NCBI RefSeq assembly: GCF_021379005.1
Contig: NZ_CP075171.1
Location: forward strand, 4,836,001 to 4,900,000
From: Leptodesmis sichuanensis A121
GTDB taxonomy: Bacteria > Cyanobacteriota > Cyanobacteriia > Leptolyngbyales > Leptolyngbyaceae
Reading direction: 5' to 3'
Length of the DNA: 64,000 nt
Part shown: piece after piece, positions 54,258 to 62,884 of the stretch
Numbering within the stretch: the first letter of the stretch is position 1
Layout of the letters: the number at the start of each line of letters is the position of its first letter
Translations under genes and position numbers: made by a program
The notes under the pieces: generated by a model
The model's database searches: none
Told to the model about the DNA's origin: nothing
What the model saw: the letters and a program-made list of their open reading frames with translations, nothing else

Positions 54258-55232
54258 ATGCCCACCTACTCTTTGATTGTTCCGATTTACAACGAGGAGG
54301 AAACAATCCCCGAACTGTATCGGCGGCTGGTAGCAGTTGTAGATGAGTTAGATGGAGAGGTGGAGTTCATTCTGGTTAATGATGGCAGCCGCGATCGTTC
54401 CCTCATGCTGTTACGCGATTTGCACGAGAAGGATGCGCGAGTCTGTTACCTCAGCTTGGCCCGTAACTTTGGTCATCAAGTGGCAGTCACGGCTGGCTTG
54501 AACTTTGCTCGTGGCAGGGCAGTAGTGATTCTGGATGCGGACTTGCAAGATCCCCCTGAATTAATTCCTCAACTAATTGAAAAATGGCATCAGGGCTATC
54601 GCGTGGTGTATGCCCAGCGCACGCAACGCCGTCAGGAAAACTGGTTTAAGCGGGTCACTGCCTTTGCCTTTTACCGTCTGTTAAAGCAACTGGCGGATGT
54701 AGACATTCCTTTGGATAGCGGCGATTTTTGCTTACTGGATCGGCAGGTCGTGGATGTGTTGAATGCCATGCCAGAACGAAATCGCTACATTCGGGGGCTG
54801 CGATCGTGGGTGGGATTTCCTCAGACCGCAGTTTTGTTCGATCGTGATCCCCGCTTTGCTGGCAGCGTCAAATATACGTTTCGGAAATCCCTGGGGTTGG
54901 CGATTAATGGGTTGGTCTCTTTTTCCACCGTCCCCTTGCGCTTGTCTACGTATTTGGGGTTGTTTTCTGCCGCGATCGCCTTACTCATGGCGTTTTTGGT
55001 CATCTACTGGCGCATCTTCTTCCCCCTTTCCCCACTGACAGGGTACGCCATTATTGCCTCCAGTGTCTTCTTCTTAGGATCTGTGCAACTGTTCAGCATT
55101 GGCATTTTGGGAGAATATATTGGACGCATCTACGACGAAGTGAAAAATCGCCCTCTCTATACCCTCTCAGAAGTCGCTGGCTTTACCTCCCCTGGCCAAC
55201 TCGACATAAGTAGTTATAGTTCTACGAAGTAG
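54258..55232 (+). CDS. Polyprenyl-phosphate glycosyltransferase (GT2, DPM1/GtrB type)
   Basis: This ~324-residue protein has a GT2 domain ([48 protein letters not shown], and [15 protein letters not shown]) followed by two C-terminal transmembrane helices (~235-258 and ~270-290). This is the layout of GtrB/ArnC enzymes, which load a sugar on undecaprenyl phosphate at the membrane. The ATG at 54258 was chosen; 24 extra codons upstream are from AACTCTTAACTTTT-type repeat DNA. It ends the sugar cluster. Confidence 0.88.
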   Translation: MPTYSLIVPIYNEEETIPELYRRLVAVVDELDGEVEFILVNDGSRDRSLMLLRDLHEKDARVCYLSLARNFGHQVAVTAGLNFARGRAVVILDADLQDPPELIPQLIEKWHQGYRVVYAQRTQRRQENWFKRVTAFAFYRLLKQLADVDIPLDSGDFCLLDRQVVDVLNAMPERNRYIRGLRSWVGFPQTAVLFDRDPRFAGSVKYTFRKSLGLAINGLVSFSTVPLRLSTYLGLFSAAIALLMAFLVIYWRIFFPLSPLTGYAIIASSVFFLGSVQLFSIGILGEYIGRIYDEVKNRPLYTLSEVAGFTSPGQLDISSYSSTK

Positions 55233-55279
55233 GGTTAGGACGCTATTCTAGACATAGACATAGCGTTAGGAGTAACCCC

Positions 55280-55618
55280 ATGCCCTCCCCCTACAGTTAC
55301 GACCTTCGCTGCAAAGCGATCGAGGCCGTTGGTCGTGGCGCACGCAAAAGTGAGGTCTGCCGGATGTTACACATCAGCCGCAATACCCTGGACTTGTGGT
55401 TGAAACGCCTGGAACAAAGGGGGGATTGCCAGGCCATAACGGGATTTCAAACCGGCAGTCGGCAAAAAATTACGGATTGGGATCGCTTTCGCGCCTTTGT
55501 TCAACAGCATGGTGGCAAGATGCAAGCACAGATGGCTCAACTATGGGGTGACAATCTCAGCCAACAGAACATCAGTGATGCGTTGAAAAAGATTGGGGTG
55601 AGTCGGAAAAAAAACTGA
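55280..55618 (+). pseudogene. IS630-family transposase fragment (N-terminal half, ISY100-like)
   Basis: Only the helix-turn-helix half is left: PSPYSYDLRCKAIEAV, SEVCRMLHISRNTLDLWLKRLEQ, KITDWDRFRAF and ISDALKKIGVSRKK. It stops in an A8 run (GGAAAAAAAACTG) that in intact relatives is the -1 frameshift site joining orfA to the catalytic orfB. The DDE half is missing, so the element cannot move by itself. The DNA after it is the truncated gene on the other strand. Confidence 0.85.
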
Positions 55619-55882
55619 TGGCCCCCATTCGCAGCGATCGCGTAATTCCTCCAACCGACCTTGATTCTCCTGGGGCAACCGACGCTGGATGATTTGCAAC
55701 AACCCAAGCTCTGCTGGAGTCTGAGGAGCGTCCTGGACGGATTGAGCCAAAAACTCCAATAATTGGACAATGGCTTGCAACTGGTCTGGAGATAAGTGCT
55801 CGATCAGGGAAATGGCTCGCTGGCGAATATCGGTTGGGGTCGTTATCTGAGGGGTGAGGCGGCTGGATATGGTTTGATTGTA
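55619..55882 (-). pseudogene. Truncated gene of unknown family, cut by the IS630 relic
   Basis: A minus-strand frame runs from after a stop at 55883-55885 to the IS630 junction and encodes a continuous helical protein (ITTPTDIRQRAISLIEHL, then LSPDQLQAIVQLLEFLAQ, and QIIQRRLPQENQGRLEELRDRCEWG). No ATG or GTG start was found in frame. Its 3' end stops exactly where the transposase remnant begins. Segments resemble small cyanobacterial antitoxin-like proteins next to PIN or HNH toxins, but this is uncertain. Confidence 0.5.
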
Positions 55883-55990
55883 TCAAGACAGGCTGGTGAG
55901 AAGAGCGATCGCTCCTCTTGGAGGCTTTACCCCCTGACCTAAGGTTTGGGGGCGAGGAAGGGATGATTTGCTGAAAATTGATCACAGGGC

Positions 55991-56410
55991 ATGGTCTCAG
56001 TACTGATAGGAAGCAGCACCAAACTAAGCGAGGAACCGGTTGGCAAGTTTGCGTATTTTGATGTGAATCCCCGCAATCGTTCGGCGGAGTTTGGCTATCG
56101 AGTTCATCCGGCGATGCGGGGGCGGGGGTTGGGAACCCAAATGCTGCAAACCTGCATCAATCGAGTCTTTCAATCGACAACGCTGAACAAGCTGTATGGC
56201 CAGACAGCAGCCTTTAATTTGCCTTCGATCCGGTTGCTGGAAAAGCTGGGCTTTCACCGGGATGGGGTGTTGCGGGAGCACCATGAACTGGACAGGCAGT
56301 TGCACGATGATTATGGGTATAGCCTGCTGCGCCGGGATTGGCAGAGGCAACCCTGGGCTAGGTGGGAACTTGTTACCCGAAGTGAATCTCACCCCCTTGG
56401 AGACACCTGA
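55991..56410 (+). pseudogene. GNAT acetyltransferase lacking its N-terminus
   Basis: The 139-residue frame has the acetyl-CoA core of RimJ/RimL-type acetyltransferases: VGKFAYFDVNPRNRSAEFGYRVHPAMRGRGLGTQML, then NLPSIRLLEKLGFHRDGVLREHHEL (given in parts). About 60 N-terminal residues normal for the family are missing, and an in-frame stop at 55979-55981 closes the upstream region. It overlaps the 3' end of the phosphatase gene on the other strand by 38 bp. It could be inactive. Confidence 0.65.
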
Positions 56411-56910
56411 ACCCATCGGGTTGAAGTTCGGCAATGATGTAATCGGTATGGTTGATGCCCTGTGTGCTGGTGAAGGAAGTATCGATATTGCTCAGGATCA
56501 GGGGCAGCATCAGCTTGAAGAGTCCGCCATGACTAACCAGTAGGATATGAGCATTGGCGAGGGAGGCATCCTGGGTCAGGGTGGCAATGAAGGGCAGAAA
56601 TCGATTTCTGATATCTAGAAAGCTCTCGCCCTGATCAGGTCGGCGGTGCCAGTTCTGGTTGAGCAGCCAATCGTTAGCGATCGCCTGGTGGAGTTGCCAG
56701 CTTTCCGGGTCAGATTTTCCTTCTAGGATGCCGCAGTCGTATTCCCGCGGGGCGTCAGTGATCTGGTAGGGGAGTCCCAGGACTTGCGAAAGGATTGTGG
56801 CAGTTTCTACAGCTCGACACAAAGGACTGGTGAAGATGGCGGAGATGGGAACCGACTTGAGTTTTTCGGCCATGATTTGGGCTTGCTGTTGTTCGCCCCG
56901 GTTGGAAATG
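56373..56910 (-). pseudogene. Histidine-phosphatase (phosphoglycerate mutase-like) lacking its N-terminus
   Basis: The frame reads IISNRGEQQQAQIMAEKL, AIFTSPLCRAVETATIL, REYDCGILEG, and the second catalytic His in LLVSHGGLFKLML. The essential N-terminal LVRHGET motif is missing. The frame breaks at ~56911, right where the terminal repeat of the IS630-like element begins. The missing 5' part was not found on the other side of that element. Confidence 0.75.
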
Positions 56911-56918
56911 ATACCAAT

Positions 56919-57532
56919 TTAAATAAGGTTTAGGGCAGATAGGGCATCAAGGATGAAGGAATATCCTGTAACAGAAGCAATTACTTCTGGGGTTAATTGA
57001 GTCAGGAGTTGATCAACTTTGGATTGAAGTTGCTCTAGAGTCTTGAACGAAGCCCACTTCAAATCTGCCTTGAGATGTTCCTACAATCGCTCAATCGGAT
57101 TTAACTCTGGACAGCACGGCGGTTGAAATAACAAAATTACAGTCTCTGGCACCACTAAATCGTTGCTGGTGTGAAAGCGCCCGTTATCGACTTGAAGAAA
57201 TTGAGACTATCTGAGTATGCTGTGGAGAACTCGTCAAGAAACGCTTGATAGCAGACCGTATCAACATGGGAGAATTGCCAGAAAAAAGATTCTCCGGTTG
57301 CCAGTTCGACTGCTCCATAAAGCCAAAACGCGTTGAACAACCCTTGCCATTGCCCGATTGGTTTGATGCCAGAGGCCGTGATCCAGCGTCCAATCAGAGT
57401 TCTGAGTCCAAAGCGGCTTTCATCCTGAGCCAAATAGCGAAGGGGACGCTGCTCCTGAAGCACCTGTTGAGCATAGTGATTCACTCACTCCAGGTCATCT
57501 ACGAGGTTTTTTAAACAACTCGCGTTGCTCTG
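56919..57532 (-). pseudogene. IS630-like transposase, DDE half (broken)
   Basis: This reads on from the HTH half after removal of ISKra4. It contains LFKK at a slippery A6 run, NLVDDLE, the first catalytic Asp in LAQDESRFGLRTLIGRW, FQPPCCPELNPIERL, and a C-terminal helix. Two in-frame stops interrupt it: TGA after NLVDDLE and TAG after NPIERL, both where Trp is expected. A further frameshift lies near 57180. Confidence 0.8.
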
Positions 57533-57541
57533 AGTTCTGCT
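57533..57541. repeat. Target-site duplication of ISKra4, left copy
   Basis: AGTTCTGCT here is repeated at 59203-59211 on the other side of the element. Removing the element and one copy rejoins the transposase frame exactly. Confidence 0.75.
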
Positions 57542-59202
57542 GGGTGCCAAGCGGAAAAAATGGGTAGGTTAGGCCACCGCTAAGTCACTCGCATTGGGCT
57601 CGACAATTTCTAGCCGCTTGGCATCGAGTTTGGCAGTCAAAATTTCAGCACAGAAGGTGTCCCATCGTCCTGCCGCCCAATAACAGCGACCTTGAAGCAG
57701 AATTTCTGCATGTTCAGGCAACCAAAACTTGCCATTTCCCTTGAGCCGCAGGTTGACCACCTGGCGGATTAGACTCTCAATGGCTCCACTGCCAATCGGT
57801 AGATTCATTGCCTGTACCTGCCCATAGGCAAAGCGCTGGGGTTGGTCATTAAAGTAGTTGAATGGGGTTGTCATTGCCTTGCGTTGTTGGCGCGTGTGTT
57901 TCTGAGCCAGAATCTGCTGCATCTGTGTCAGGAGTTGCGCCAACTTACCCCGTTTGAGGCTAGAACGAGCCGCCTCGAACCATTTCCGTGCCACTTGAGC
58001 TTTGCTAAAAGCCGCCTCAGCAAAATCCTTCAAATGCTGACTGGCATGGTAAAAGTCAATCAACTCAATCAGTCGGTCTTTGGGCAGGCCCAAGCGTTCC
58101 AGAAGGGCGGGAATCCGGTGCCAAATCCAAGGAGCACCATCGGCTAGCAGCAACACTTGCTGGGCACGCACAACCCCAATTTGACCAGATACATCTCCAG
58201 CAGGCTCATGAATCCTTCGATACCGGTAAAGGTGCCGTCATTAATGACCGGTAATTTGACTGTATTGATGCGCTGGCCCTGCTCATCGATGGCATAGAGG
58301 GTGAATAGTTTGGGTTCTCGCCAATGCCCCCGATACCCCCGCCGCTTGGTCGCCCGTCGTCTACCCCGTTTGTTGTATCGCAACCGGGTGCGCCCGCCAT
58401 CGACACTCAACCCCACTCTCTGTCCCTCAAAGGTCTGGCCAGTGGGCAGTTGGCCTTGCTGCAACTGAGCCAGCCACTGGTCGGTTAACGCCAGGCCGAT
58501 TTGACCAAAACCATAGGTCAGTCGCACCACCCGTTTCTCACTCAACTCAATGCCCCATTGCTGCAACTGCTCAGTCGCTTGCGCAAAGGACCTCGACAGC
58601 ATCCCTGCCGCTGCAACCACGCTCCAAACCAGGGGACTGACTTGCTCTTCCAGTCCCAACCAACGCAGCAGGGGATAGAATCCCTGTCCCTGGGATGGCC
58701 CCCGTTGACCGGCTTTCCGCTTGCCTTTCCGCTTCTGCTGAGAGACCCCATTGAGAATGTAGCCCACCTTGAACTCAACGACGACATTGCCTACGGTTAA
58801 TACCTTGACCCGGCGTTTGCCTTGACTGCGAGCCATGAAGCCTCGTGATGAGCGGGTCCGTTGGTTGGCTTCTCGTTGGCTATCTGGATGCTCACTGAGT
58901 TCGTGCAGCAGCAGGGCAATCACCTGGCCGGCTAGCACCAGAGCCGCGGCGCGGATTGCCTCCTCCCGTGCTTTCAACGCCACTCCATCCCAACTGGAAA
59001 TTTCCCCCACGGCCAGCAGTGGGGCAATGGTTTGCTTAAATGTTTCAATGGCTTGGTTGAGATCCAGGGTTGCAGGTATATTCATATTCACTAGAGACAG
59101 GATGTTTTTTCACTCTGCACCGATCATTGTGCATATCCTGTCTTTTCTCAGCTTTTGCTGCCTCTCCTCAAAGCCATCTTTTTCGCATCGCACCCCGATC
59201 GC
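57542..59202 (-). mobile_element. ISKra4-family insertion sequence
   Basis: This 1661-bp element is bounded by imperfect terminal repeats (GGGTGCCAAGCGGAAAAAAT at the left; the right end inverted reads GGGTGCGATGCGAAAAAGAT) with about six extra bases at the right end. It is flanked by the 9-bp duplication AGTTCTGCT. It carries one transposase gene on the minus strand, split by a frameshift. Confidence 0.8.
57569..59091 (-). pseudogene. ISKra4-family transposase, frameshifted
   Basis: The N-terminal part (58144-59091) has a helical region, VKVLTVGNVVVEFKVGY and LSVDGGRTRLRY with the first catalytic Asp. The C-terminal part (57569-58171) continues one frame over with LLLADGAPWIWHRIPALLE, IDFYHASQHLKDFAEAAF, and MNLPIGSGAIESLIRQVVNLRLKG. 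The shift lies near 58165, in GGGGTTGTGCG, after KLG. It is either a mutation or a programmed frameshift. All catalytic segments are otherwise intact. Confidence 0.85.
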
Positions 59203-59211
59203 AGTTCTGCT
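59203..59211. repeat. Target-site duplication of ISKra4, right copy
   Basis: AGTTCTGCT matches 57533-57541. It codes for the KQN portion of the interrupted transposase on the minus strand. Confidence 0.75.
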
Positions 59212-59647
59212 TGACATGTTGCGGACGGGCAGCTTTTAATTTCGCTTGGAGTCGATACCGAGTCATGTGGTCCACCGCATGGTACTGAGCTTCAATGCCC
59301 AGTTCTTCGGCTAACCACTGCTGGATCGCTCCATAACTGGCAAATCCATGTTCCGGGTCTTGTAGGCGCTTAGCCAGGGCCGCTTCCGCCCATTGTAGAA
59401 TCTGTCGCACACCCCCCGCAGGCGTTTTGCGTTCCAGCATCCCATTCACCCCGCCCTCTCGAGACTGCAATGGCTATCTCCCTACCGGATTCCGATGTTT
59501 CCTGATCGCTGTTGCAATCGCACCAATGCTAGGAGACTTGTCCTGCTTGAGCCAGTACAGCACTTGCAACCGTTCCTTGTCCTTTGGCAACTGTTGGACT
59601 AGCTCATCGAGGCTTTCCTTGACTTCAATCGAACTAACACCAGCCAT
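59212..59647 (-). pseudogene. IS630-like transposase, HTH half with in-frame stop
   Basis: From the ATG at 59647 it reads MAGVSSIEVKESLDELV, QVLYWLKQDKSPSIGAIATAI, RKHRNPVGR, then a TAG at 59471-59473, then SREGGVNGMLERKTPAGG and YGAIQQWLAEELGI and RPQHVKQ. Relatives have Trp at the TAG position. It joins the DDE half at 57532 once ISKra4 is removed. Confidence 0.8.
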
Positions 59648-59795
59648 AACAGCGAGATTTTTCACAACGGTCTTAGCTTACTCCTATTTGCACCACTGCC
59701 CATTTAAATGGGTATCAGTATTGATGCAAAGGTTATCTGCCGCCGCTCAGCTAAGCCGATAACAAATGCACCGCTCCTGCAATATTGATGACGAT

Positions 59796-60929
59796 TCATG
59801 AGTGATTGAAAATAATCAGATCGGCAATCTGAGCAGGATCAGATCGCTTTTGAGGTTGGGGTTTGGTTCCTTGAGCTACCATTTTTTGAGGCTGAGGTTG
59901 GGGAGCAGGAGGAGTCTGAGCGATCGCCCCATGCTGTTGTTGATACACATTCAGCGCCCGGTCAATCATGCCCATGCGGCGTTTCTGATCGTGCCGAATA
60001 CTGGCTTCCTTACCCAGGTCATCATAAGCTCTCAATCCAGGAGCATCCCAGCCATTTCGTTGGGGATCCCAAAAGGACCACACCCGCGCCTCCAGAATGG
60101 CCTCCTCCCCGGATAACCCCTTCTTCTGCTTTGCCTCCGCCAGTCGTTCGATGTACCCCCCCGATTCAGTGACCGCCCGAGGAGCCTGATTAATCAAATC
60201 AATGCCATTCAGTTCTTCGAGCAGGGTTAAGGGATCCAGGTCATGCTGCTGTGCTTGAGGGCGCAACACGGATTCATAAATGCGCTTAATCTTAGCGATC
60301 TGCCGCTGATCTGCTTCTTCTGGCGAGAGGTTTTCCGCATTGCCAAATTGATAGGAGAAGGTACCCCGGTTCCAGACTCCATTGCCAGGATCCCGATGCC
60401 CTTCATACAGACTGGTGGGAGAACCGTCAGGATTACGAGTCCCTTCTGCTGCTCCCACAACACGGGCAACCAGAGAATCAGAACCATTGGCGAAAAGGTC
60501 TTTGGTGGAGGAAGGAGAAGGGGAGGGTGAGCGCGGCGAAGGAGAGGGTGGGGCAGATGAGGAAGGAGTGATGATTGAGGTGGCGGTATCTGAGGCACTG
60601 GAAGTTGAGGCAATGGCAGTGGCGCCAGGGGGATTGAAGTTAAGTGCCCCAGTGTTGGGGTCTGCTGAAATTGGTGAGGAAGCCGGGGGAGTATCCTGGG
60701 TAACAGGGTCGTCCTGAGCAACGGGATTGTCACTCTGGGCAATGATACTGGGATCTGCACGATCGCCCGTACTGGTATTAGTAGCAATCCGGGCAGAGAG
60801 ACTTGAATGAATCGAACCGTCTCGGTCAACGGTTGGAGTGGAGTCAACAGAAGTGGCAGCCAGAGCAGGTTGGGTAGCAGCCAGCACTAGAAATCCCAAC
60901 ACCGTTGGGAACAACACTTGCTTCATCAC
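59796..60929 (-). CDS. Secreted hypothetical protein with conserved C-terminal domain
   Basis: This 377-residue protein has a signal peptide (~1-24, ending PALAA) and a long Ser/Pro/Thr/Asp-rich linker (~25-150). A compact domain follows at ~150-335: VARVVGAAEGTRNPDGSPTSLYEGHRDPGNG, TFSYQFGNAENLSPEEADQRQ, and VWSFWDPQRNGWDAPGLRAYD. The domain has many Trp, Glu and Asp residues, as glycan-acting enzymes often do, but no family was recognised. A Gln/Pro-rich tail ends it. It may be an envelope protein. Confidence 0.7.
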   Translation of the reverse strand: MMKQVLFPTVLGFLVLAATQPALAATSVDSTPTVDRDGSIHSSLSARIATNTSTGDRADPSIIAQSDNPVAQDDPVTQDTPPASSPISADPNTGALNFNPPGATAIASTSSASDTATSIITPSSSAPPSPSPRSPSPSPSSTKDLFANGSDSLVARVVGAAEGTRNPDGSPTSLYEGHRDPGNGVWNRGTFSYQFGNAENLSPEEADQRQIAKIKRIYESVLRPQAQQHDLDPLTLLEELNGIDLINQAPRAVTESGGYIERLAEAKQKKGLSGEEAILEARVWSFWDPQRNGWDAPGLRAYDDLGKEASIRHDQKRRMGMIDRALNVYQQQHGAIAQTPPAPQPQPQKMVAQGTKPQPQKRSDPAQIADLIIFNHS

Positions 60930-60937
60930 AGTTATCC

Positions 60938-61477
60938 TTAAGACTTGGAGACAATACGCTCAAGAATGGGCTTACTGGGTTCCACGATCGCCCAGGTTCC
61001 ATCGGGTTGTTTTCGCAGAGTGGCAATGTAAATGGTGGAGGCAGAACCAATACGATCGCCCTGATTGTGAGAACCCAATTGAACATCCTGAACACCGCAC
61101 AGGCGAAACAGATAAGCCGGAACATCGGGGCTGGAGAAGATCAAGCAATTGCGACGATCTTTTTGCACTCGGCCAGCAAAGGGTGCATATACCGACTGAC
61201 CGTTGAGAGCAATGGCGATGTCCCCCAGGCTACCCACCACCGAGAACCCTTTAATGGCATCGCCGGGTTGTAGTTGCCACTGTTGATATAGTTTCAGGTC
61301 GATCGTGTCGGTGGAATTTGGGCTGGTACTGCAACCCGTCAAGAGAAGGAGGGAAACTACCAGACTACCTAATATCGCTCTCAACCATAAAAACCCTAAG
61401 ATAACTGGCCCAAAGATGATCCCTTGCACGTTCTGCAGCCAGTTAAATCGTCCTGTTCCCTCCATTTCAATGTTCAT
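60938..61477 (-). CDS. Putative lipoprotein with a beta-barrel-like domain
   Basis: This 179-residue protein has a hydrophobic segment and a lipobox (LLLLTGC, Cys ~47), then a beta-rich domain with VGSLGDIAIALNGQSVYAPFAGRVQKD. That stretch resembles the M23/lipoyl-like core (YAPFxGRV) without the zinc-binding HxH, so it is probably not a peptidase. The start may lie at an internal Met nearer the lipobox. It is 8 bp upstream of the secreted gene on the same strand, so an operon is likely. Confidence 0.62.
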   Translation of the reverse strand: MNIEMEGTGRFNWLQNVQGIIFGPVILGFLWLRAILGSLVVSLLLLTGCSTSPNSTDTIDLKLYQQWQLQPGDAIKGFSVVGSLGDIAIALNGQSVYAPFAGRVQKDRRNCLIFSSPDVPAYLFRLCGVQDVQLGSHNQGDRIGSASTIYIATLRKQPDGTWAIVEPSKPILERIVSKS

Positions 61478-61515
61478 CCGTTATGGCCTACCTCATCACT
61501 CCATATCCCGGTCGT

Positions 61516-61905
61516 TTAACGTCGAAAGCTAAACGAATAGCCGATGTATTGATCCCCTTCGTATAACACAACAAACCAGGTCTGCGGATCGAAGGCCAGG
61601 GGATACGCTTCCCGTTGAGCAGTCACCCCAGCTCTGACTTCCAGATTAGATAAACGGCAATAAGGAGCATTCATAATCTGGCGGAGTTGGTTCCTGTTCG
61701 ATCCTTCAGGCACGCTCAGCAACTGGGAAAGTTGTTCACGGGAAAGGACAGATTTGGCCTGTACAATTTCTTGACACCGCTCAGGGGTAGTCGAAAAGTT
61801 GGGGATTAAGCCCCGAAGATCCATTAGCAATCCCAGAGCAGCAATGACCGACCCACCTGCCAGCATATATTTCACACCTGCGTTGCGAGGATAACGATGT
61901 TCCAT
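61516..61905 (-). CDS. Hypothetical membrane-anchored protein (129 aa)
   Basis: It has one N-terminal hydrophobic helix (YMLAGGSVIAALGLLMDL, ~12-30), then a soluble domain with two Cys (CQEIVQAKSVLSREQLSQLLSV and YCRLSNLEVRAGV) and a beta-rich end (WFVVLYEGDQYIGYSFSF). The ATG at 61905 was preferred over 61953. No family was recognised. It sits next to the lipoprotein-secreted pair, co-oriented. Confidence 0.65.
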   Translation of the reverse strand: MEHRYPRNAGVKYMLAGGSVIAALGLLMDLRGLIPNFSTTPERCQEIVQAKSVLSREQLSQLLSVPEGSNRNQLRQIMNAPYCRLSNLEVRAGVTAQREAYPLAFDPQTWFVVLYEGDQYIGYSFSFRR

Positions 61906-62024
61906 ACTTAGCCTCCTGTCCATTCTTCCAGGACACAACAGTAGTACTCCCAAGATGAGTACAATTGTACTATATAAAACCTGGAGCGCAAGAGGAAATT
62001 TTGCAGATACGAAGGATTGCAGCG

Positions 62025-62471
62025 TTAAGCCAGACGTTTTTCCTGAATTAGAGTGCGTTGAAAAATTTGATTATTTTTGAACCAGTGCCAGGTACGAGCA
62101 CGGTAATGGTTGCAGGGACTAATTTGAATCATTTCATAGAGATAAAAGTCTGGCTGACTTTTGTACGCGAAATAAAGCAGCAGAGTGGACGAGTCTGCTT
62201 CCCAGGCATGGCCCTGAATTCGATCGCTATCAAACCAGATCTTGCGATCGTGGTACGTTGCCGGAAAATGGTGTTCCTCCTGTTTCCCATCATCCCAGGA
62301 GTAGCGATTAGTTTGAAAATAATCGTAGGCACCGTCTTCGGGGAATTGACAGGTCAGGTGAGAGCGATGCCGATCCAGGATATTTCCCTGCAAGTCTATT
62401 AAGGTATAGGTGCCCGTCCACTCTCCTTCATGGCGAGCAAGCACAGGCATAGAATCACGAAGGTTAGACAT
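62025..62471 (-). CDS. Conserved cyanobacterial protein, DUF3598/lipocalin-like
   Basis: This 148-residue protein has alternating beta-strand patterns: VLARHEGEWTGTYTLIDLQGN, SHLTCQFPEDGAYDYFQTNRY, KIWFDSDRIQGHAWEAD, and RTWHWFKNNQIFQRTLIQE. This resembles lipocalin-like DUF3598 proteins, distantly akin to CpcS/CpcT phycobilin lyases. Any chromophore link is speculation. Confidence 0.7.
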   Translation of the reverse strand: MSNLRDSMPVLARHEGEWTGTYTLIDLQGNILDRHRSHLTCQFPEDGAYDYFQTNRYSWDDGKQEEHHFPATYHDRKIWFDSDRIQGHAWEADSSTLLLYFAYKSQPDFYLYEMIQISPCNHYRARTWHWFKNNQIFQRTLIQEKRLA

Positions 62472-62536
62472 GACTGTTTGATGAATTAACCGGGACTGTG
62501 TAGGCCATTATCGTGGTGATGACACAGTTTGGGAAC

Positions 62537-62736
62537 ATGGCAGCAGAACCCAAAATTTTAATCCCGGACATCGTCAAGCGTTTGCAGCCCATTGAGGGAG
62601 TTGCAGCCCTGAGCTTGTGGGAGGCTCAAAAACAAGGGGCATAGGCACTGCCCCATTTGATATCGCAACAGCCATCCGCCCATTACAGGAATTTGTACAA
62701 GAAATGGCATTGCTGATCCAGAAATACTGCTCCTGA
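62537..62736 (+). pseudogene. Degraded small gene of unknown family
   Basis: A 35-codon frame from ATG at 62537 (PKILIPDIVKRLQPIEGVAALSLWEAQK) ends at a TAG at 62642. Shifting frame continues a protein-like segment (APFDIATAIRPLQEF and VQEMALLIQKY) to a TGA at 62734-62736. This suggests one gene broken by a frameshift, but there is no recognised family. Confidence 0.3.
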
Positions 62737-62884
62737 GACTCTATCTAGAGAAGTAAAGTTCCAATTCATCAGAACATTTGATGAATTACTTACACAACGT
62801 TAATTTTATTAAACCTGAAATGAAGTTAGGAACCCCCCTAGCCTTTGTCCATCATTACAGGTAGTTGTGTTGAGAGAACCTTCC

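Larger units (their letters stand above)
56914..59712 (-). mobile_element. IS630-like element (outer), interrupted by ISKra4
   Basis: The ends are CCAATTTAAATAAGG at 56914 and, inverted, CCCATTTAAATGGGC at 59712, each bordered by TA (56912-56913 and 59713-59714), the IS630 target duplication. The element reads on the minus strand: HTH half (59647-59212), then the DDE half (57532-56919). An ISKra4 insertion splits it. Several stop codons show it is dead. Confidence 0.75.

Noticed and set aside
59471-59473. TAG read as a recoded amino acid
   Set aside because: The M61 peptidase, the DUF815 gene and others use TAG as a normal stop, and the element is dead by other marks.
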